Assembly: GCA_021399445.1 (NCBI GenBank)
Contig: JAJTUQ010000003.1
Coordinates: 3,534,001 to 3,598,000, forward strand
DNA from: Xylogone sp. PMI_703
Lineage: Eukaryota > Ascomycota > Leotiomycetes
DNA: 64,000 nt
Direction: 5' to 3'
Shown one piece after another: positions 1 through 12,569 of this stretch (position 1 is its first letter; every line of letters starts with the position of its first letter). Under the pieces are notes generated by a model, which saw nothing but the letters and a program-made list of their open reading frames with translations, was not told the origin of the DNA and made no database searches. Both the position numbers and the translations under genes were made by a program.

Positions 1-754
1 ACACACCTGCTCCAAGCGGTACACCAGTCCCCACGGCGATGCCTCCACCAACAGAAGGGATCAAGAAGAAGGGCGTTAAGAGGAGCGCTGGCACGGCTCT
101 GGGCTCCGACTTGATTCCTAAAGTCAGAGGCAAGCCAGGACCAAAGAAAAAGGCTAGACTGTAAGTATCATACTTTTTCATTCAATGCTGCAAACACGAT
201 TTAATTGTGTTTTACGCTTCGCCGTCGTCGGATGCACCTTTGCTTCACCTTGTCGGCTTCTCAACGATCACCTTTACTAACTTGCATACAGTGAAGATGG
301 TTCAATCGACCCAGCCAGCCTCGCACCTAAAGTGACTGGTGCCGGTGCTGCTCACAAGCTTGGTCCAAAGGCCAACCAAGGAGCGATTAACGCTGGACTC
401 CGCGCACTTGATCGATCCGGGACACCATGTCGCAAGTGGCATAGGGGTAGCATGAAGCTGAAGAGCTTCACTGGTGTAATTTGGGAAATTCCTAGATGGA
501 AGGCTCCAGCAAAGTCCTTGATCAAGCTTGAGTCGGAGAGCACTGCTTCAGGCGAGAGCACCAAGGAAAACAAGGATAGCAGCCAGATGGAAAGCGAAAA
601 GAGCAACAGCGGTATGGATATAGAGATGACGAGCAACGTGGACAACAATGTCAACTCTCCTGCTCCTGCTCTTGCTGCCGCCGACACTCCATCTGTCGAC
701 TCGCCCGGTATAGTCGTTGATTCGCCAGCACCGGCCATCACTACTTCAGCATAA
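1..754 (+). CDS. IES4: INO80 complex subunit Ies4-like, 3' part
   Basis: Partial gene whose start lies before the window. Exons 1-160 and 292-754 are joined across a 131-nt intron (donor gtaagt, acceptor cag), and the frame stays open from base 3 to TAA at 752-754. The visible part has a basic stretch ending KVRGKPGPKKKARL, then LGPKANQGAINAGLRALDRS and PCRKWHRGSMKLKSFTGVIWEIPRW, followed by a Ser/Pro/acidic low-complexity tail. The GPKAN...LRALDRSG...CRKW...LKSFTG...W pattern is what I recall for the fungal Ies4 family, a chromatin-remodelling subunit of nuclear INO80. The assignment rests on remembered family sequence, so another basic nuclear protein is possible. Confidence 0.72.
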
Positions 755-1914
755 AGAGCCTCATACTTTCATTTCTATCACAACCCTCGGGTAACTGAGG
801 GCCTTTTGTATTACCATTCTCATCTGTACTCTGGGTTATGGAAACGGAGAACGGCTTCTTTTACGGCGATGTCAATTTGATCACATCGTTTATAGCAGAT
901 AATGTATCTGCTTTTACTTTATTGTATTTGACGTTCGGATATTCATGCTGGGGGGTGCAGCTCAAACGGCGTTGGGATCTTAGACATCAACATAATGGGC
1001 GGTTGGTAGCATGGCGTTCTTTTTTAAATCATGGCATTTTTTGTATTCTAGAATTGCATTCCAGTGACAGGAAATGTAACGTGTGGTTCCTGGTATCTGC
1101 TGTTATCTGTAGCAATATCTCCTTGTTCACATTACGATCGCATTATTGAAGGTAACAATATCTTCTATATAGTGATTTAAGTTGTTAAAGACACGTATAC
1201 ACTCATGATCCGATCGGGCCTACAGAATGGAGCAACCGCAAACTCTGTTGTACACATGACTTTAGCTGTATTGACGCAACGCGATCTTGTCAGGGTACAG
1301 GCGCCTCAAGCTATGAGTTCGGGTATCCGTTGAGAGGTCGTTCACCCGTTCAGCACAGCACCAAGTGCTGGAATCTCCAAGAACACAAGGCTCTAGGAAA
1401 GTCTCTGTTATAATTTTGAACATAAATTTCGGCGGTTTCACCTAAATTGCTATTAATGCATAAGTAATAATCCTCAATCTCGATTTCAGTGACTATATGC
1501 ATTGTCTTGTGACTTGACATGATCACCCCGCTTGAAAGAGCCTAGCTTCGCTTCCGTGTCTGATCTGAGCATGCTGTGCATTATTGCACCTTTGTGATAA
1601 CGAATGAACAAGATTCACTGTTGTTATGTTATTTAGTTAAGATGAGCTTGCTTATAGCGGTCCAGCTCTGATGTATTTGTCGGGCTGTTCTGAATATTAT
1701 TATAATCCTATTTGCTGGTCATGACCTAACCCCAACGCATTACACATCACCAACCATCGTCATCCCCCGCCGAGATTCACCACGTCTATCCCTAGCATGT
1801 TGTTCCAGTGACAGCTTCCCGACAGGAGGAAATCTGCTCAATAATTGCGAGCGGTAATAATAAGTTCAAGCCACCTCATAGTCTCCACGAACGAAGCGTC
1901 CAATACACCTCAAC
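755..1914. other. Intergenic: 3' flank of IES4, 5' flank of GID1
   Basis: No convincing gene. A 103-codon open frame at 838-1149 has no family resemblance and lies in the likely 3' flank. The stretch just before 1915 (about 1740-1914) looks like the 5' leader of the next gene. Confidence 0.6.
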
Positions 1915-4536
1915 ATGGCGAACTCCTACCCCTCGGGCTCACCCGGCATTCCAGAGGCCAGTATGCCCACTGGAGCTCCCAACTTCATGCAGCGCAGGTC
2001 CTCATACGCATCGGTTGTCTCTGGGACTGCTGCGGCAACTTCTCAGCCATATCAACAGCCTCTAAGATCAGGCGCCTTTTCCCATCTCTTAAACTACCAG
2101 TCCGACCAGATGTATGATCCGACGTACTCCTCTCGCTATGACATGCGCGGATACGATATGGACGGAGGAGTGAACGGAAGAACTGGCTCTTGGAATCGAC
2201 CTGGTCAGCTTCCAAGCTTCTCCAGCGCATTTGGAAACATCACGAATGGCCATGGATTGCAGTATGGATATGCTCCGCTTGGAACGCCACATGGAGATTC
2301 TTTCTTCATACCATCATACTTGAAAGGATCAGCATATGTTCGGAAGCTGGAGGAGGCACACAAAGCGAAGCTTGCGGCACAAAAGGATGGCCCTTCAGCA
2401 CACTCATCACAACCCGGTTCTCTTTCAACCAGTACCAGCAGTGTTAACTTGCAAGCCAAAATCGCTCCATCACATCGAGGAATGACATATGATCTAATTG
2501 AGAAGGCTCCACCTGCCGATGAGGAAGCATTGGCGCCGTTGCCATCTAAATGGAACACACATGATAAACATGCATCGCTCGAGGTTGTAGCTGATGGTTT
2601 GGAGGTTAAGTTTGGCAGTGCTAAATCCGCCACTGACCGAGATCATGAAGCTTGTGCTATTAGAGCTGATCATCCGATGCCACTACAATGTGGTATTTAC
2701 TATTTTGAAGTGACAGTTTTGTCACGGAAAAGGGAAGAGTATGCCGCACCAATACCATTAAAATGTTTGATGAAATCTGTACTAACCTTGCTATACAGAA
2801 GTTCTATTGGAATAGGATTTTCGAGTAAGAATGTTCCGTTATCAAGAATACCTGGCTGGGAACCGGATTCCTGGGCTTATCATGGCGATGACGGACAATC
2901 ATTTTGCTGCCAAAGTGCAGGCAAGCATTATGGTCCTCCATTTTCTGCGGGAGATGTCATAGGCTGCGGTGTAAATTTTAGAACAGGTTCTGCTTTCTTT
3001 ACCAAAAACGGAGATCATCTAGGTCTGTCACCCCCTTTTGCCGCTACTAAAGCTATAATGACCTCCTTAAACGGGGCGAGGTAAGTACGACGGGCAAACG
3101 CTAATATTATATCTGCAGGCACTGCCTTTCGAGAAATCAGGGGAAAGCTTTTCCCGTCCATCGGAATGAAAAAATCCGGCGAGCATATTAGAGTGAATTT
3201 TGGGCAAACCCCATTTGTCTTTGATATAGATGGCATGATGTTGGTTCGTAATGACCCATATTACCTCCCCCTTGGCACCCCCGTGGAGCGCCATATTCCC
3301 CCACCTACACCCTCAAAGTCTTGGACAAAATGTCTCATTTACGAAGCACGTTTCGTGATGTCATAAGGATGCTTTTAACTGACGAGCTCGTAAAGCGCGA
3401 GAAAAGACAAACTCGGCAAAATATTGAAAAAACTAGGTGAGCATTTGCATCTCCAAATGAACCATCTGTAGACTAATAAATTACAGTACAGCAAAGCTTG
3501 CACCGCCTCTTAATGAGACTGAATTGATCCAGGCATTGGTAAATTCAAACTCCAATATCCAATTGAATCTTACTAACCATATTAGGTGCTCCAATTCCTT
3601 GCCCATGATGGCTACGTTGAAACCGCAAGAGCATTTGCAGAAGAAGTACATGCAGAAACAAAAGCTTTGAGCCTCGACCCGGATGCAGTAGTACCTGGAT
3701 TTGACGTCAAAGAGGATGAAGATGCTATTCACAGGCAGCGTATGTCATTTCTTCCCGGGAAACTGTCTGTTTGAAATACTTAAATTTAGCAGGAATCCGG
3801 ACGGCAATCTTGGACGGTGATATTGACAAGGCTCTTAAGTACACTACTGCGTACTACCCCAACGTTCTCAGAGATAATGAACACGTCTATTTCCGGTTAA
3901 AGTGTAGAAAGTTCATAGAGATGATCCGACAGGGAGCCGAGATGCACAATGCCACGATGAATACTAATAAGAAAAGCGCTAGCCACAATGGTGGTTGGTA
4001 TGATGATATTATCAATCACGAGATGGAACTGGACGATCACCAGGAACAAAGCAATAATACCTGGGACAAAATGAACACCGAAGGAACCGAAAGTGATCAA
4101 GTTGAGTATCATAATCTCCTTGAGGACACGCTTCAGTATGGCCAGCTCCTGCAAGCAGAATTCAAGGATGACCCTCGACGAGAAGTCAAGAAGGCGCTTG
4201 AGGATGCATTCGCTCTGATGGCGTATCAGGACCCATTGAATGCTAAAGGAGTGGCACATCTGCTAGATCCTAGTGGAAGAGTAGCTGTTGCAGAAGAACT
4301 AAACTCAGCAATTCTACGTAAGTTGCACAGTCATCTTTCTCTATGAATGCACATCAGAGTTCTGATTAACACCAAACACTATAGAATCACTAGGAAAATC
4401 TTCTACAGCAGCCCTGGAGCAACTGTACCAACAAACTACTGTTCTCTTAGACGACCTTCGAGACTCCGGTGGCCCCGGCGCCTTCGTCAATATCGACGAC
4501 TACGTACGACCATCATCCTCTTTTAATGACTTGTAA
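1915..4536 (+). CDS. GID1: RanBPM-type SPRY-LisH-CTLH protein, GID1/VID30 scaffold
   Basis: Scaffold of the GID/CTLH E3 ubiquitin ligase, which in yeast degrades gluconeogenic enzymes. Eight exons: 1915-2738, 2799-3022, 3119-3239, 3368-3436, 3487-3538, 3586-3739, 3793-4317 and 4385-4536, giving 2121 nt and 706 aa. The N-terminus (about 1-205) is Ser/Tyr/Gly-rich. A SPRY domain follows (about 210-390; YYFEVTVLSRK, IGIGFSS, GWEPDSWAYHGDDG, IGCGVNFRTGSAFFTKNG, VNFGQTPFVFDIDGMM). Next come LisH (ETELIQALVLQFLAHDGY), CTLH (RTAILDGDIDKALKYT) and a C-terminal CRA region. The start has a good context (caacATGg). Intron 2 uses donor gtctgt. Intron 3 (3240-3367, gttggt..aag) is the least certain junction, though it keeps phase and the total is divisible by three. 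Confidence 0.92.
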
Positions 4537-6080
4537 TGAGGAACACGATTGTCCAAAACAAAAATTTATTTCCCCTCTTTAAAACCTCTCTATCTCTCAA
4601 CGACCAATCGGCATAAAGTCTCCATCAGAATGAAACCCACCCCTCTCACGACTCAGATATCTTCTCTTGAAATCTTTTCCTCTTCGGCGTTCACGAAGTC
4701 GCATGCATATAGTCAGGAATCACAGGTTGTTTCCCCCCCTTTTTTTCAGCATGCAAAAAATCAGAACCGGTTTTTATTAGTGTGCTCTATTTTCTTTCCT
4801 TCTCTCCTTTCCTTCAGGGGGTAAAGGTGGTGGGCAAACTTTTCGGATCGGACGGGATCTTGTGTGTGGGACTACCTGTATTGAATTTTTTCCCCCCTTC
4901 CATTGTTTTTGTTGGACTCTTCGGTTTTCTCTTTTCTATTTTCCTTCGCGCTGATCCACTACTGGGCACACACACACGCACTATAACGAACGGGATTGGC
5001 CTTTATTAGACGGTCCGTAATTACTATGGCGGCGGCGGTCGTTGGTATTCGTCTTTATATTTCCTAGACTAGGAATATTACAAAAAAAGTATTTAAAAAC
5101 GTAATTTCCCTCTTAGACTTGTATGTAATTTACTCGGGCTGATGCCGCTGATGGGAGATTTGCCACGTATATCCGAGAATTATGGAATGTCACTTAAGCA
5201 ATGCAACATGATAATCTGAAAGTTAACATAGATGGCACTTTCGATACTTGATCTATTTGTCTAAGGCACAGTACCAAAGCAGATCTAGATCAGCCCCTAA
5301 TTACTTCCAGCTCCCATTATTGAGGGAAAAAATGGACGAACGGAATCTCTCGGTTGTGTGCTCCGACTCCGACTCCGAAGGCCGCTCCTGCGTCCTTTCG
5401 TCATAGATCAGCAACAAGGAGAGAAAAAGAAAGATCTATTTGCTCATCCTAGCAAAACCTGGAAATGGAAACTCAAAAAAGACATTGTCCATCCGATATC
5501 CAATATTCTCTGTATATGAATTTTTATCTTTTTCTTTTCTTCTCTCTAAAAAAAAGAGGATTCGAAAGGAGAAATTTTTCTTTTAAGAGTGTGAAAATCT
5601 TGAGAGATATGGGCTCCTACTCCTTTCACTCCGTTGCCTCTGCACTCATAGCACCTTGCCTTGCCTTGCCTTCCCTTCGCCTTGCTTTAACCCTCCCGAC
5701 CATAAATAAACAAAAACTCCTCGAAACCAAAATGAAGGAGGGGAAAATTATAAGAGAAGGAGAGTCATAAACTAAGATAAAAGTTCGTAAAAATGATTCC
5801 ATGGAGGTATCCAAGTCGCTTGCTTGTATGCATGCATTGAATTAGATGTATGTATACAGAACTCCCGATCGCGCCTCGCACCCCTAGTATTCCAGAAAAA
5901 AATTCCACATTAGATTAAATGCAAACAAGTGGCCTGTTCAAAGACCGCAATAACCTCATGCGCAGAGCGCGCTCTTGCATGACATTTCAGTCGTGCAGTG
6001 AGATTAAGAGAGGTACAGAGGTGAGTGTAGGTGCGTGCTTCCACGGTAGGAAAGCAGACGCACAGACGTAGACGACAAGG
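4537..6080. other. Intergenic spacer, AT-rich, no gene seen
   Basis: Open frames at 4549-5009, 5465-5770 and 5626-5814 are low complexity and unsupported. Visible minor features are a short (CA)n run near 4969, a near-palindrome tttcctagActaggaa near 5050-5070, and a CCTTG triple repeat at about 5653-5670. Confidence 0.6.
5650..5670. repeat. CCTTG x3 short tandem repeat
   Basis: Three copies of CCTTG sit within agcaccttgccttgcctt. The same 18-mer occurs in inverted orientation at 25889-25906 (aaggcaaggcaaggtgct), between NHP2 and QCR8. No larger homology surrounds either copy that I can see. Confidence 0.7.
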
Positions 6081-6338
6081 TTATAAGGCAATGCCCTCGA
6101 AGTCTCTCATCATCACGGCCATCTGCGCTCGCTTGGCAGCCTCGGCGACGAGATTAAAGTCCTTTAGGAAGGGCATGGTTGAGCTGGCGCCGAGCTGTGC
6201 TCTTTGCTGAGAATCAGCGTTCATCATGCCTTGGGTCTGGAGGGAAGAGGAGGAAGACGAGTGCATCGATGATTGCGCTGGTTGCTGAACGTGCGTGTGG
6301 GTCTTGGATAGCGAGGGAGAAGTGAGTGGAGCGTCCAT
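6081..6338 (-). CDS. Small hypothetical protein, 85 aa
   Basis: Single-exon 85-aa frame on the minus strand. The first half is Ser/Gln/His-rich and low complexity. The C-terminal third (FLKDFNLVAEAAKRAQMAVM followed by MRDFEGIAL) reads like a compact amphipathic helix and looks conserved in character. I do not recognise the family. The ATG follows a purine-rich stretch (atcgaaaATG), and the gene has a very long spacer upstream (6339-8384), as seen for developmentally regulated fungal genes. Its neighbours give no functional clue. It could be spurious, but codon use and the non-repetitive C-terminus favour a real gene. Confidence 0.5.
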   Translation of the reverse strand: MDAPLTSPSLSKTHTHVQQPAQSSMHSSSSSSLQTQGMMNADSQQRAQLGASSTMPFLKDFNLVAEAAKRAQMAVMMRDFEGIAL

Positions 6339-8384
6339 TTTCGATAGTCTTGAGGTTTTTTCTTTCTTTCTAAAACCTGGCTTTGGGTGGAGGATAGAAT
6401 CACGATCTGATCCTATCTAGAATACTATTCTGATCTCTCAGGGTTGTGGAGAGGGCTGGACTTGGAGAATATTTATGAGGTTTTGAGCTCTGGAGTCGGC
6501 AATATTCCGGGCGTTGGTGGGGGAAGATAAGGGCTGTGGCGCTTTGCAGGACGCAGTGTAATCTCTTTGGGCACGGTCGTAATCAGCCCAATGTTGCCGT
6601 GGTGAGAGAGGAAGGCTTGAAGAGAGGATGGTGGGATGCAAGACGACGTGAGGAAGGATGGAGTGAGGAGAGAAGAGGAAGAAGGGAAGAGAAGATGACG
6701 GAGATGAAGAAGGGAAAATACACACGCACAAGATAGAGGCTAGCTGGACCCTCCTCTCATCACCCGAGTGCGCAAATCTGGTGTTTGTCTCGGGGCCGGT
6801 GCTTGCGCTGGTGCTGGTGCTGGACGAACCTCGGCGGCTGTTCTCGTGGGGCGGGTCAACGGGAACAGGCTAATACCCCGGTCGAGAATCCGAGATACCT
6901 CCCGGGGAAAGATAGGAAAATATCACTGCAATATGAGGACGATCTGGAGAAGATCTAATGTACTGACTGGTAAGAATAAAAATAGTGTAAGCTGGTCAAG
7001 GAGGTAGGTAATAAGTAGCAAATATCGTTGTAGGTAGATAAAAAGGACAACAGAGGAAGAAGAGCGATGGAAAGGCTTCTGGAGGGGGGAAGTAGCAGAG
7101 AAGTAGCAGAGGGAAAAGATATACAAAGCCCATGACGACGCATCAAGAGGGCAAGCTCCAGGCTGTTGTTAGTGGGGGATCAGATCTGCTGCAGGACCGA
7201 CGTTGACTGGCGACAGGCCCGGCAACTTTTTTCAGCCCGGGCGAAGGTCATTGCGACAAAACCGCGGCAGCTGCGAGTATCTGCGAGCATGCTGCCATTC
7301 TCGACTCTTTGGTGGTATGATTTGAATCGTGATGTGCATGACCACAGCTCGAGACCTAGACGAGCAGCTGGTCGCAGCGGTCCTGGATGTTACTCTACTC
7401 GGATAGTTGTGCGTGATACTGCAGTCGCAATATAATAACTACATTATTTACATCTACAAGTTAATAGAGAGGGGGAGAAAGCTGCAAAGGGCAGTGAGCT
7501 GGCTGCTGCAGGCGTTGTCCTCCCCTCCCACCACAGCCGCATCATTATTGCATGCGAGAGGCAGCAGTTGGCGGACCTGAGGCTGGAGAATGCGGGCAGC
7601 GCTTGTGGCGCACGGCTCTTGTGGCTGAGGCTTCTCCAATTCTTTCTCGGTGAAACACGTAGCGAGCACTTTTCTCCCGTCGCTCTCTGCCGTTGGTAAC
7701 ACACATGTTGAGCTCTGAATGGCATCAACCGTGCCGTGTTTTCCCATCATGACTACTAATCTCCTTTAGTTTTAAGTTACTCTAACTTATTATTATGCAT
7801 TGATACCGTATTGCCCATTGCAACCACCCACGGGCTCCATTTTGATATGGAGTCCGCGGGATAATACCCATAATGGGGGTCAATATCCACTGTGGTGGTG
7901 CGGAATGGTAGAGGAGTGCATAGTGGTCTTGGAGATCTATTCGACAAAGACTCGAAGAGCGGCAGAGTCCCTCCTCAGGATGTGTTTCACTACATAACTC
8001 GTCTTTCGATCATTGCAGTCGTGGCAGTTCGCTGTGGTCACTGGACAAGAAGCTGCTGGATCGACTTAATATCGCGTAACGAAATCCCTACGACTCATGC
8101 AAGTCATAGTTTTCCTGCGTTGGAACAGGCTCGACAGAACGGCAATGCCCTCCCCCACACAACGGGGCTCAAATTTCAATGCAAAATTGGGGCCTCGGGA
8201 AATCTCTCAGCTTGCTCCGCATCAAGTCTAGCGTCTTTTGCAAAAAAGTTTGTTCCTGAGGCGTGCGTTCCAGATCCTGGCTGTTTCGTGCTGTTCGTTG
8301 GCGCGCAACTCGGGAAGAGCTTCCACGAAAGCTTCTAGACGCAATCTCATTATCTCCAATTGCGCCAGCAGTTCTTCTGCTGCC
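6339..8384. other. Divergent spacer between the small 85-aa gene and SAM35
   Basis: No supported gene. The overlapping minus-strand frames at 7444-7750 and the plus-strand frame at 7892-8338 have no recognisable motif. The part near 6339-6740 is probably the leader and promoter of the minus-strand small gene. The part ending at 8384 is the leader of SAM35. Confidence 0.6.
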
Positions 8385-9549
8385 ATGTCAGCACCGCAAC
8401 AGTCACCCTCTTCAACGCCCTCATCTTCCTCTGCTGGGTCTTCTTCCAATGCCAAGAAAGCTTCTCCTCCTACAAGATCCATCTTCGCTGTGCCCGGTCC
8501 CATCAAGAAGCTCTTTGACCTCGTCCCCGTCCGAATCTATCCCTCCAACGAGCTTCCCCAACGAAGCCCTAAACCTTCCAAGACCCCGACTCTCTATGTC
8601 TTCAGCACTCCAGGAGATGCCGCGGCTGGGCGTCCCTCCTTTAATCCAAGCTGTTTAAAGTGGCAGGTGAGGACTTTGGGTTTCAATTTTCTCATCTCAT
8701 AATTGGTCATGGAATATATGCGTGCATTGCATACTTTTTTGAAAAAATTGTCACTGACATATGACCTCTTCTAGACATTCCTAAAAATCGCCGGCATTGA
8801 CCATCGTATAGTACCTTCGAATAACCATGCATCGCCAACAGGCATTTTACCATTTCTCCTCCCATCTTACTCCTCAGCGTCCGCCCAAGAGGCTCTCCTC
8901 CCCGTCCCATCTAGCAAATTGGTAAAATATGCTAAAGAGCATGGAGGTCGATTTAAAGAGATAGATGATACGCGGTATGAGGCATACCAGTCACTGCTAG
9001 ACCACCGAATACGGAATGCTTGGGTGAGTTTCGATCGTCTTGTGTTCTTCCCCCTTACTGGATATGTGAAGATGTGGCACGGGCCTACCTAGAGTCATGA
9101 ACTAATCTATGTATCCTTTGGAACAGCTCTACGCCCTCTATCTTGAACCATCCAACTTTGAATCCATTGTCCTCCCGCTCTACATTGATTCACAATCCCG
9201 CTCGTCTTTAGTCAGACTCCCCAGTGTCCACTCTCTTCGCGCTGCTGCTGAATCCGAGCTCCGCAAACGATCAACATCGGGCATCATTGATGTTGATGAC
9301 CTCTACAACGAAGCTGACAAGGCATTCGGGGCACTATCCATATTCTTAGGGAAGGATGATTGGTTCTCTAGGAGTGAGAAACCAGGTCTGTTCGATGCTT
9401 GCGTTTTTGCATATACGGAGCTGCTACTGGATGAAAGCTTGGGAGGGCATGGCGGCTGGCAAGAAGGAAGACTAGGCAGGGCCTTAGTAGGGTGTAGGAA
9501 TCTAGTGCTTCATCGAGAGCGTCTGAGAAAGCGCTATTTCGGGCTATGA
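8385..9549 (+). CDS. SAM35: Metaxin-like mitochondrial outer-membrane protein (SAM35-like)
   Basis: Probable subunit of the SAM sorting and assembly machinery that inserts beta-barrel proteins into the mitochondrial outer membrane. Three exons (8385-8666, 8775-9023, 9127-9549), all phase 0, encode 317 aa. A Ser-rich head is followed by the fungal metaxin-type thioredoxin/GST-N region (PIKKLFDLVPVRIYP, TLYVF, FNPSCLKWQTFLKIAGI, PSNNHASPTGILPFLLPS). A GST-C-like region follows (RYEAYQSLLDHRIRNAWLYA, LYNEADKAFGALSIFLG, WFSRSEKPGLFDACVFAYTE). I chose the ATG at 8385 because the family-like sequence starts just after it; an in-frame upstream ATG at 8238 would add an unlikely leader. Whether it is Sam35 or Sam37 is not certain. 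The frame stays open for 45 codons after the TGA. Confidence 0.82.
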
Positions 9550-12500
9550 TGCGAGAGGTGGAACGAGGTGTTGAGAGAAGAGATGGATGAGAGAGGGAAG
9601 TCGTTGAAAGAGCGCATGAGATGGAAGAGCTATGAGGATAGTGTTGGCGATATCCTGACCTATGGACAGCGATTTTGGGTGGGTTAGTTGCACGAATCTG
9701 TATGGGATACCCGTATATCTGTTGTTAGGCGCATTACAATATCATCAGGGACAGCATCTTTGCGCAAAATCTTGGAAAAGGAAAATGAATGATGGACGAG
9801 AAGATCAGGTGTGGTGCTACGACGCTCCAGACCTTGCTGTGATGAGCAACAGCAAGTACTTGACCGGCGGAAGACCGTCATGAAGTGTGTGTAGGCATGC
9901 TAGCTAGCAAGCAAGAGGTGCTGTCACCTACAACAACGGCTAGCTGAATAGAAGACTTATACACACTAGTGAGCATCCAATAAACAGAAAACTGCCTTTC
10001 TAAAAGCTACAGGGGAACCAAGATAAGTTATCACACGACGTCCTTGCATCAAGCCATCCCCGAGGAAGCCCGCTGTTCTGCAAGTTTTAGTCCCCGTTTT
10101 CCCGTTTCCCGTCCATTTAGGCGCTCAAGCCTCCCTCCTCAGTGGACAAGAAACACCTGAAGAAAACGTGGCATCTCCCCAGCCCGTTCTTCTTACTTCA
10201 CTTACCCGCCCGGATAGCTGGGTAGACAGAAAGGGCACAGGCACACACCATTTCCACGGCTCTAGTTGCTGCTGAGCAGCCTAGCAAGCACAGTAAAAAC
10301 CTGATCGTAAGCCGGGCCGGGCCAGCTAGCTTAGAGGAGAGAAAACCACCGAACTGCGCCGCTGTGACACATTCAGTAGTTCCTGCATTTAGGAGGGTGA
10401 GGAAGACACGCGTTGGAGAGGGTGGGAAAGAGTGGAAGCGGAAAAGGAGGAAGAGGGAGGGACGGAATCGAGCTCCGAATGGACACTGCGTTTAAGCCAT
10501 GTCGAGGAATGACCCTGCTGAAGAGAGCTCGTTGCGCATTGCGCGGATAGTGGACCAATTGATGGGAGGGAATGATGTGATGTACCTTCGTAGCCGACAG
10601 TTTGCGCCGTAGGGTAGGATTATGCTGCGTTGAAGGTCGAACGTGAGTGGTGTATGCATGCGCATGTCGTCTGTTGAACGGGGCTTTTGTGAGGAGTTTG
10701 GGTTAGTTTACTTAGGTCTGCGAATTGCTGTCTGTCTGCCGACTCTGCCCTGAGGTTCGAACTTGCTGCGCTAAGTTTACCCGCCGAGACTAAGGCAAGC
10801 CCCGCACACCGCATGGCATGGCGTCATGCAGAACATCACATTCTCTGAAGATGGGGCTGGTGTGGAGCGTGCTGTGCCTGTGGTGGCTCTTGGTGAGTGC
10901 TCAGGTAGAGATGGGCTAGTTGGAGCAGAGGATGGATGGGGGGAGGGCTTGAAAGAGTGAGGCTGGCAGATTGTGTATTTGCTATGTTGGATAGATGAGA
11001 ATATTGAATTGCACAATAGAATTGTTCTCAGCGATTAGTGTAGCAATGAGTAGTTCGTCCTAACTCTGCTGCTGTTTCTAGACCTGTTCTTCATTGCGTT
11101 ACAACCAATAAGTACAGTAAGAACGCAGTAGAGAGCAGGTAGAGACAAGAAAGATAGGATTAGTCCCAGTACGTTCTGCTCACCTGCTACACTGCATCTC
11201 GATTACATCTCGATCTCTTGTCTACCTGGTAAGCACGGCAGTCTTTCTCTATGCAGTATTGCTGCCGCCGTCTACTCAGTACAGTCCTGAGATTCGCTTT
11301 TAATCTATCCGGTCGCTTGATACGCAGCCTTGTGGATGCTGCACTACAGTGGAACAGCGCTGTAGAAACAGCACTGCCGTGCCTCTGTATTGCCGAGTCT
11401 CTCAGGTGTGTCTTATCCGGAAAGAGGGCACAATGCAGACTGATGGTGTGTCTTGGTGTCCCTAGCCTTGCAGGGCAGAAGCAATGCAATACCATACTGT
11501 GCCCAGAGCATCTCACGCGAGGAGAAGCAGGCGATGATCCTCATCGGACTGTCAATAAACTGTCAATAAGAAATGTTTCGTTCTGCCGAAGCACCCATCA
11601 GCACTCTCGTTGGGCGATGCCCTCATGGATCTAACCGCCGAGACCTGGAAGGGGACTAGCTCCCGTGGGCTGTCCCAGCTGGGCTTAGCGCCACCTAGAT
11701 CTGTGCGATTCCTGGTGATTTGCCCATGTGCCCTATCTCGCCTCTGCAGGCTGTTGCTAACAATAAGCCCTCAATGTGACTTGGAGGTTGGTCCCGGCCC
11801 TGTGACTGGCTGCCTTCTGTCCCCTCCTGTGCCTACGCGCCCGGCATTGATGCTCGTGCTGCGGGTGTCCACCAATCCCGGGCCACTGTGCGCGCCCGGC
11901 CTGCACGACCTCAGTCTCTCCTCACATCAACCATCACATACGGGCTGCCACACACCTTTGGTCCTTCACCACTCACCTTCAGCTGCTGGTGATGGACCAT
12001 TGGCGAGGTCTCTCGCCATTTGCTGCAACTCCTGTTGCCATGGACTTGCTGTGTTCGGCTGCCAATGGGGAGTCCCCGCCCCTTCCTGTTTGCTGCACTC
12101 AGAACACCCCAAGGCCCTTCAAGGCCCAGCCCAAGGCCGCAATCTCTATATAGTATCACGGTTTCTCCTCTCGTTGTTTCCCTTTCTTCTTTTCTCTCCA
12201 GCAAGCATTCAACTCTTCAAGAGCTAGTTTTTGTTTTTCGTTTTCCCTTTTTTCCTCCTCTCCTCATCCTAATCAGAGCTGTGCTCTTTTTGCAAATATA
12301 TCAATCTTTTTGTTACTACGCATCTTAATTCATACCTCCAAATCTACCACATACTGAGTTGCCGGTCAACTCGCATTTTGTTTTCTTCTACACACAGCAG
12401 CACGCTCAATACTCTAATTACGCTCGAATCAATACTAGCTCTTCTTGCTCAAATCGATCACAACGGACCATTCGTATTCCAACAATCGATTTTTTTCTCG

Positions 12501-12569
12501 GCCGTCCGAATAAACGAAACACCATATATTAAATAGTGCTTAATAATCAAAAACGACAAATACTTCATA
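9550..12569. other. Long intergenic region upstream of the EsdC-like gene
   Basis: Three kilobases without a convincing gene. Frames at 11251-11634 and 11610-12227 are Cys/Pro/Leu-rich, lack domains and look spurious. The last part (about 12180-12569) is a CT-rich leader with no ATG. The segment 9550-9687 continues the SAM35 frame beyond its stop. Confidence 0.6.
12147..12153 (+). promoter_or_regulatory. TATA box candidate for the EsdC-like gene
   Basis: TATATAG lies about 420 nt before the ATG at 12570, directly before a pyrimidine-rich stretch typical of fungal transcription starts. A CCAAT motif occurs about 90 nt further upstream. From about 12180 to 12569 I find no ATG, consistent with a long 5' leader. 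Confidence 0.45.

Noticed and set aside
838..1149. 103-codon open frame after IES4
   Set aside because: No family likeness, Cys/Trp-rich odd composition, lies in the 3' flank; likely chance.
3081..3118. Strong donor gtaagt as the start of a GID1 intron
   Set aside because: It would give a 38-nt intron and shift the frame; the gtctgt donor at 3023 restores the SPRY motif NGDHLG-TAFRE.
7444..7750. Two overlapping minus-strand frames of 94 and 98 codons
   Set aside because: They overlap in different frames with no motifs and odd composition; neither can be preferred.
11610..12227. 205-codon plus-strand frame upstream of the EsdC-like gene
   Set aside because: Pro/Leu/Cys/Ser-rich with no domain; runs across the TATA candidate into the leader; GC-rich sequence gives long chance frames.
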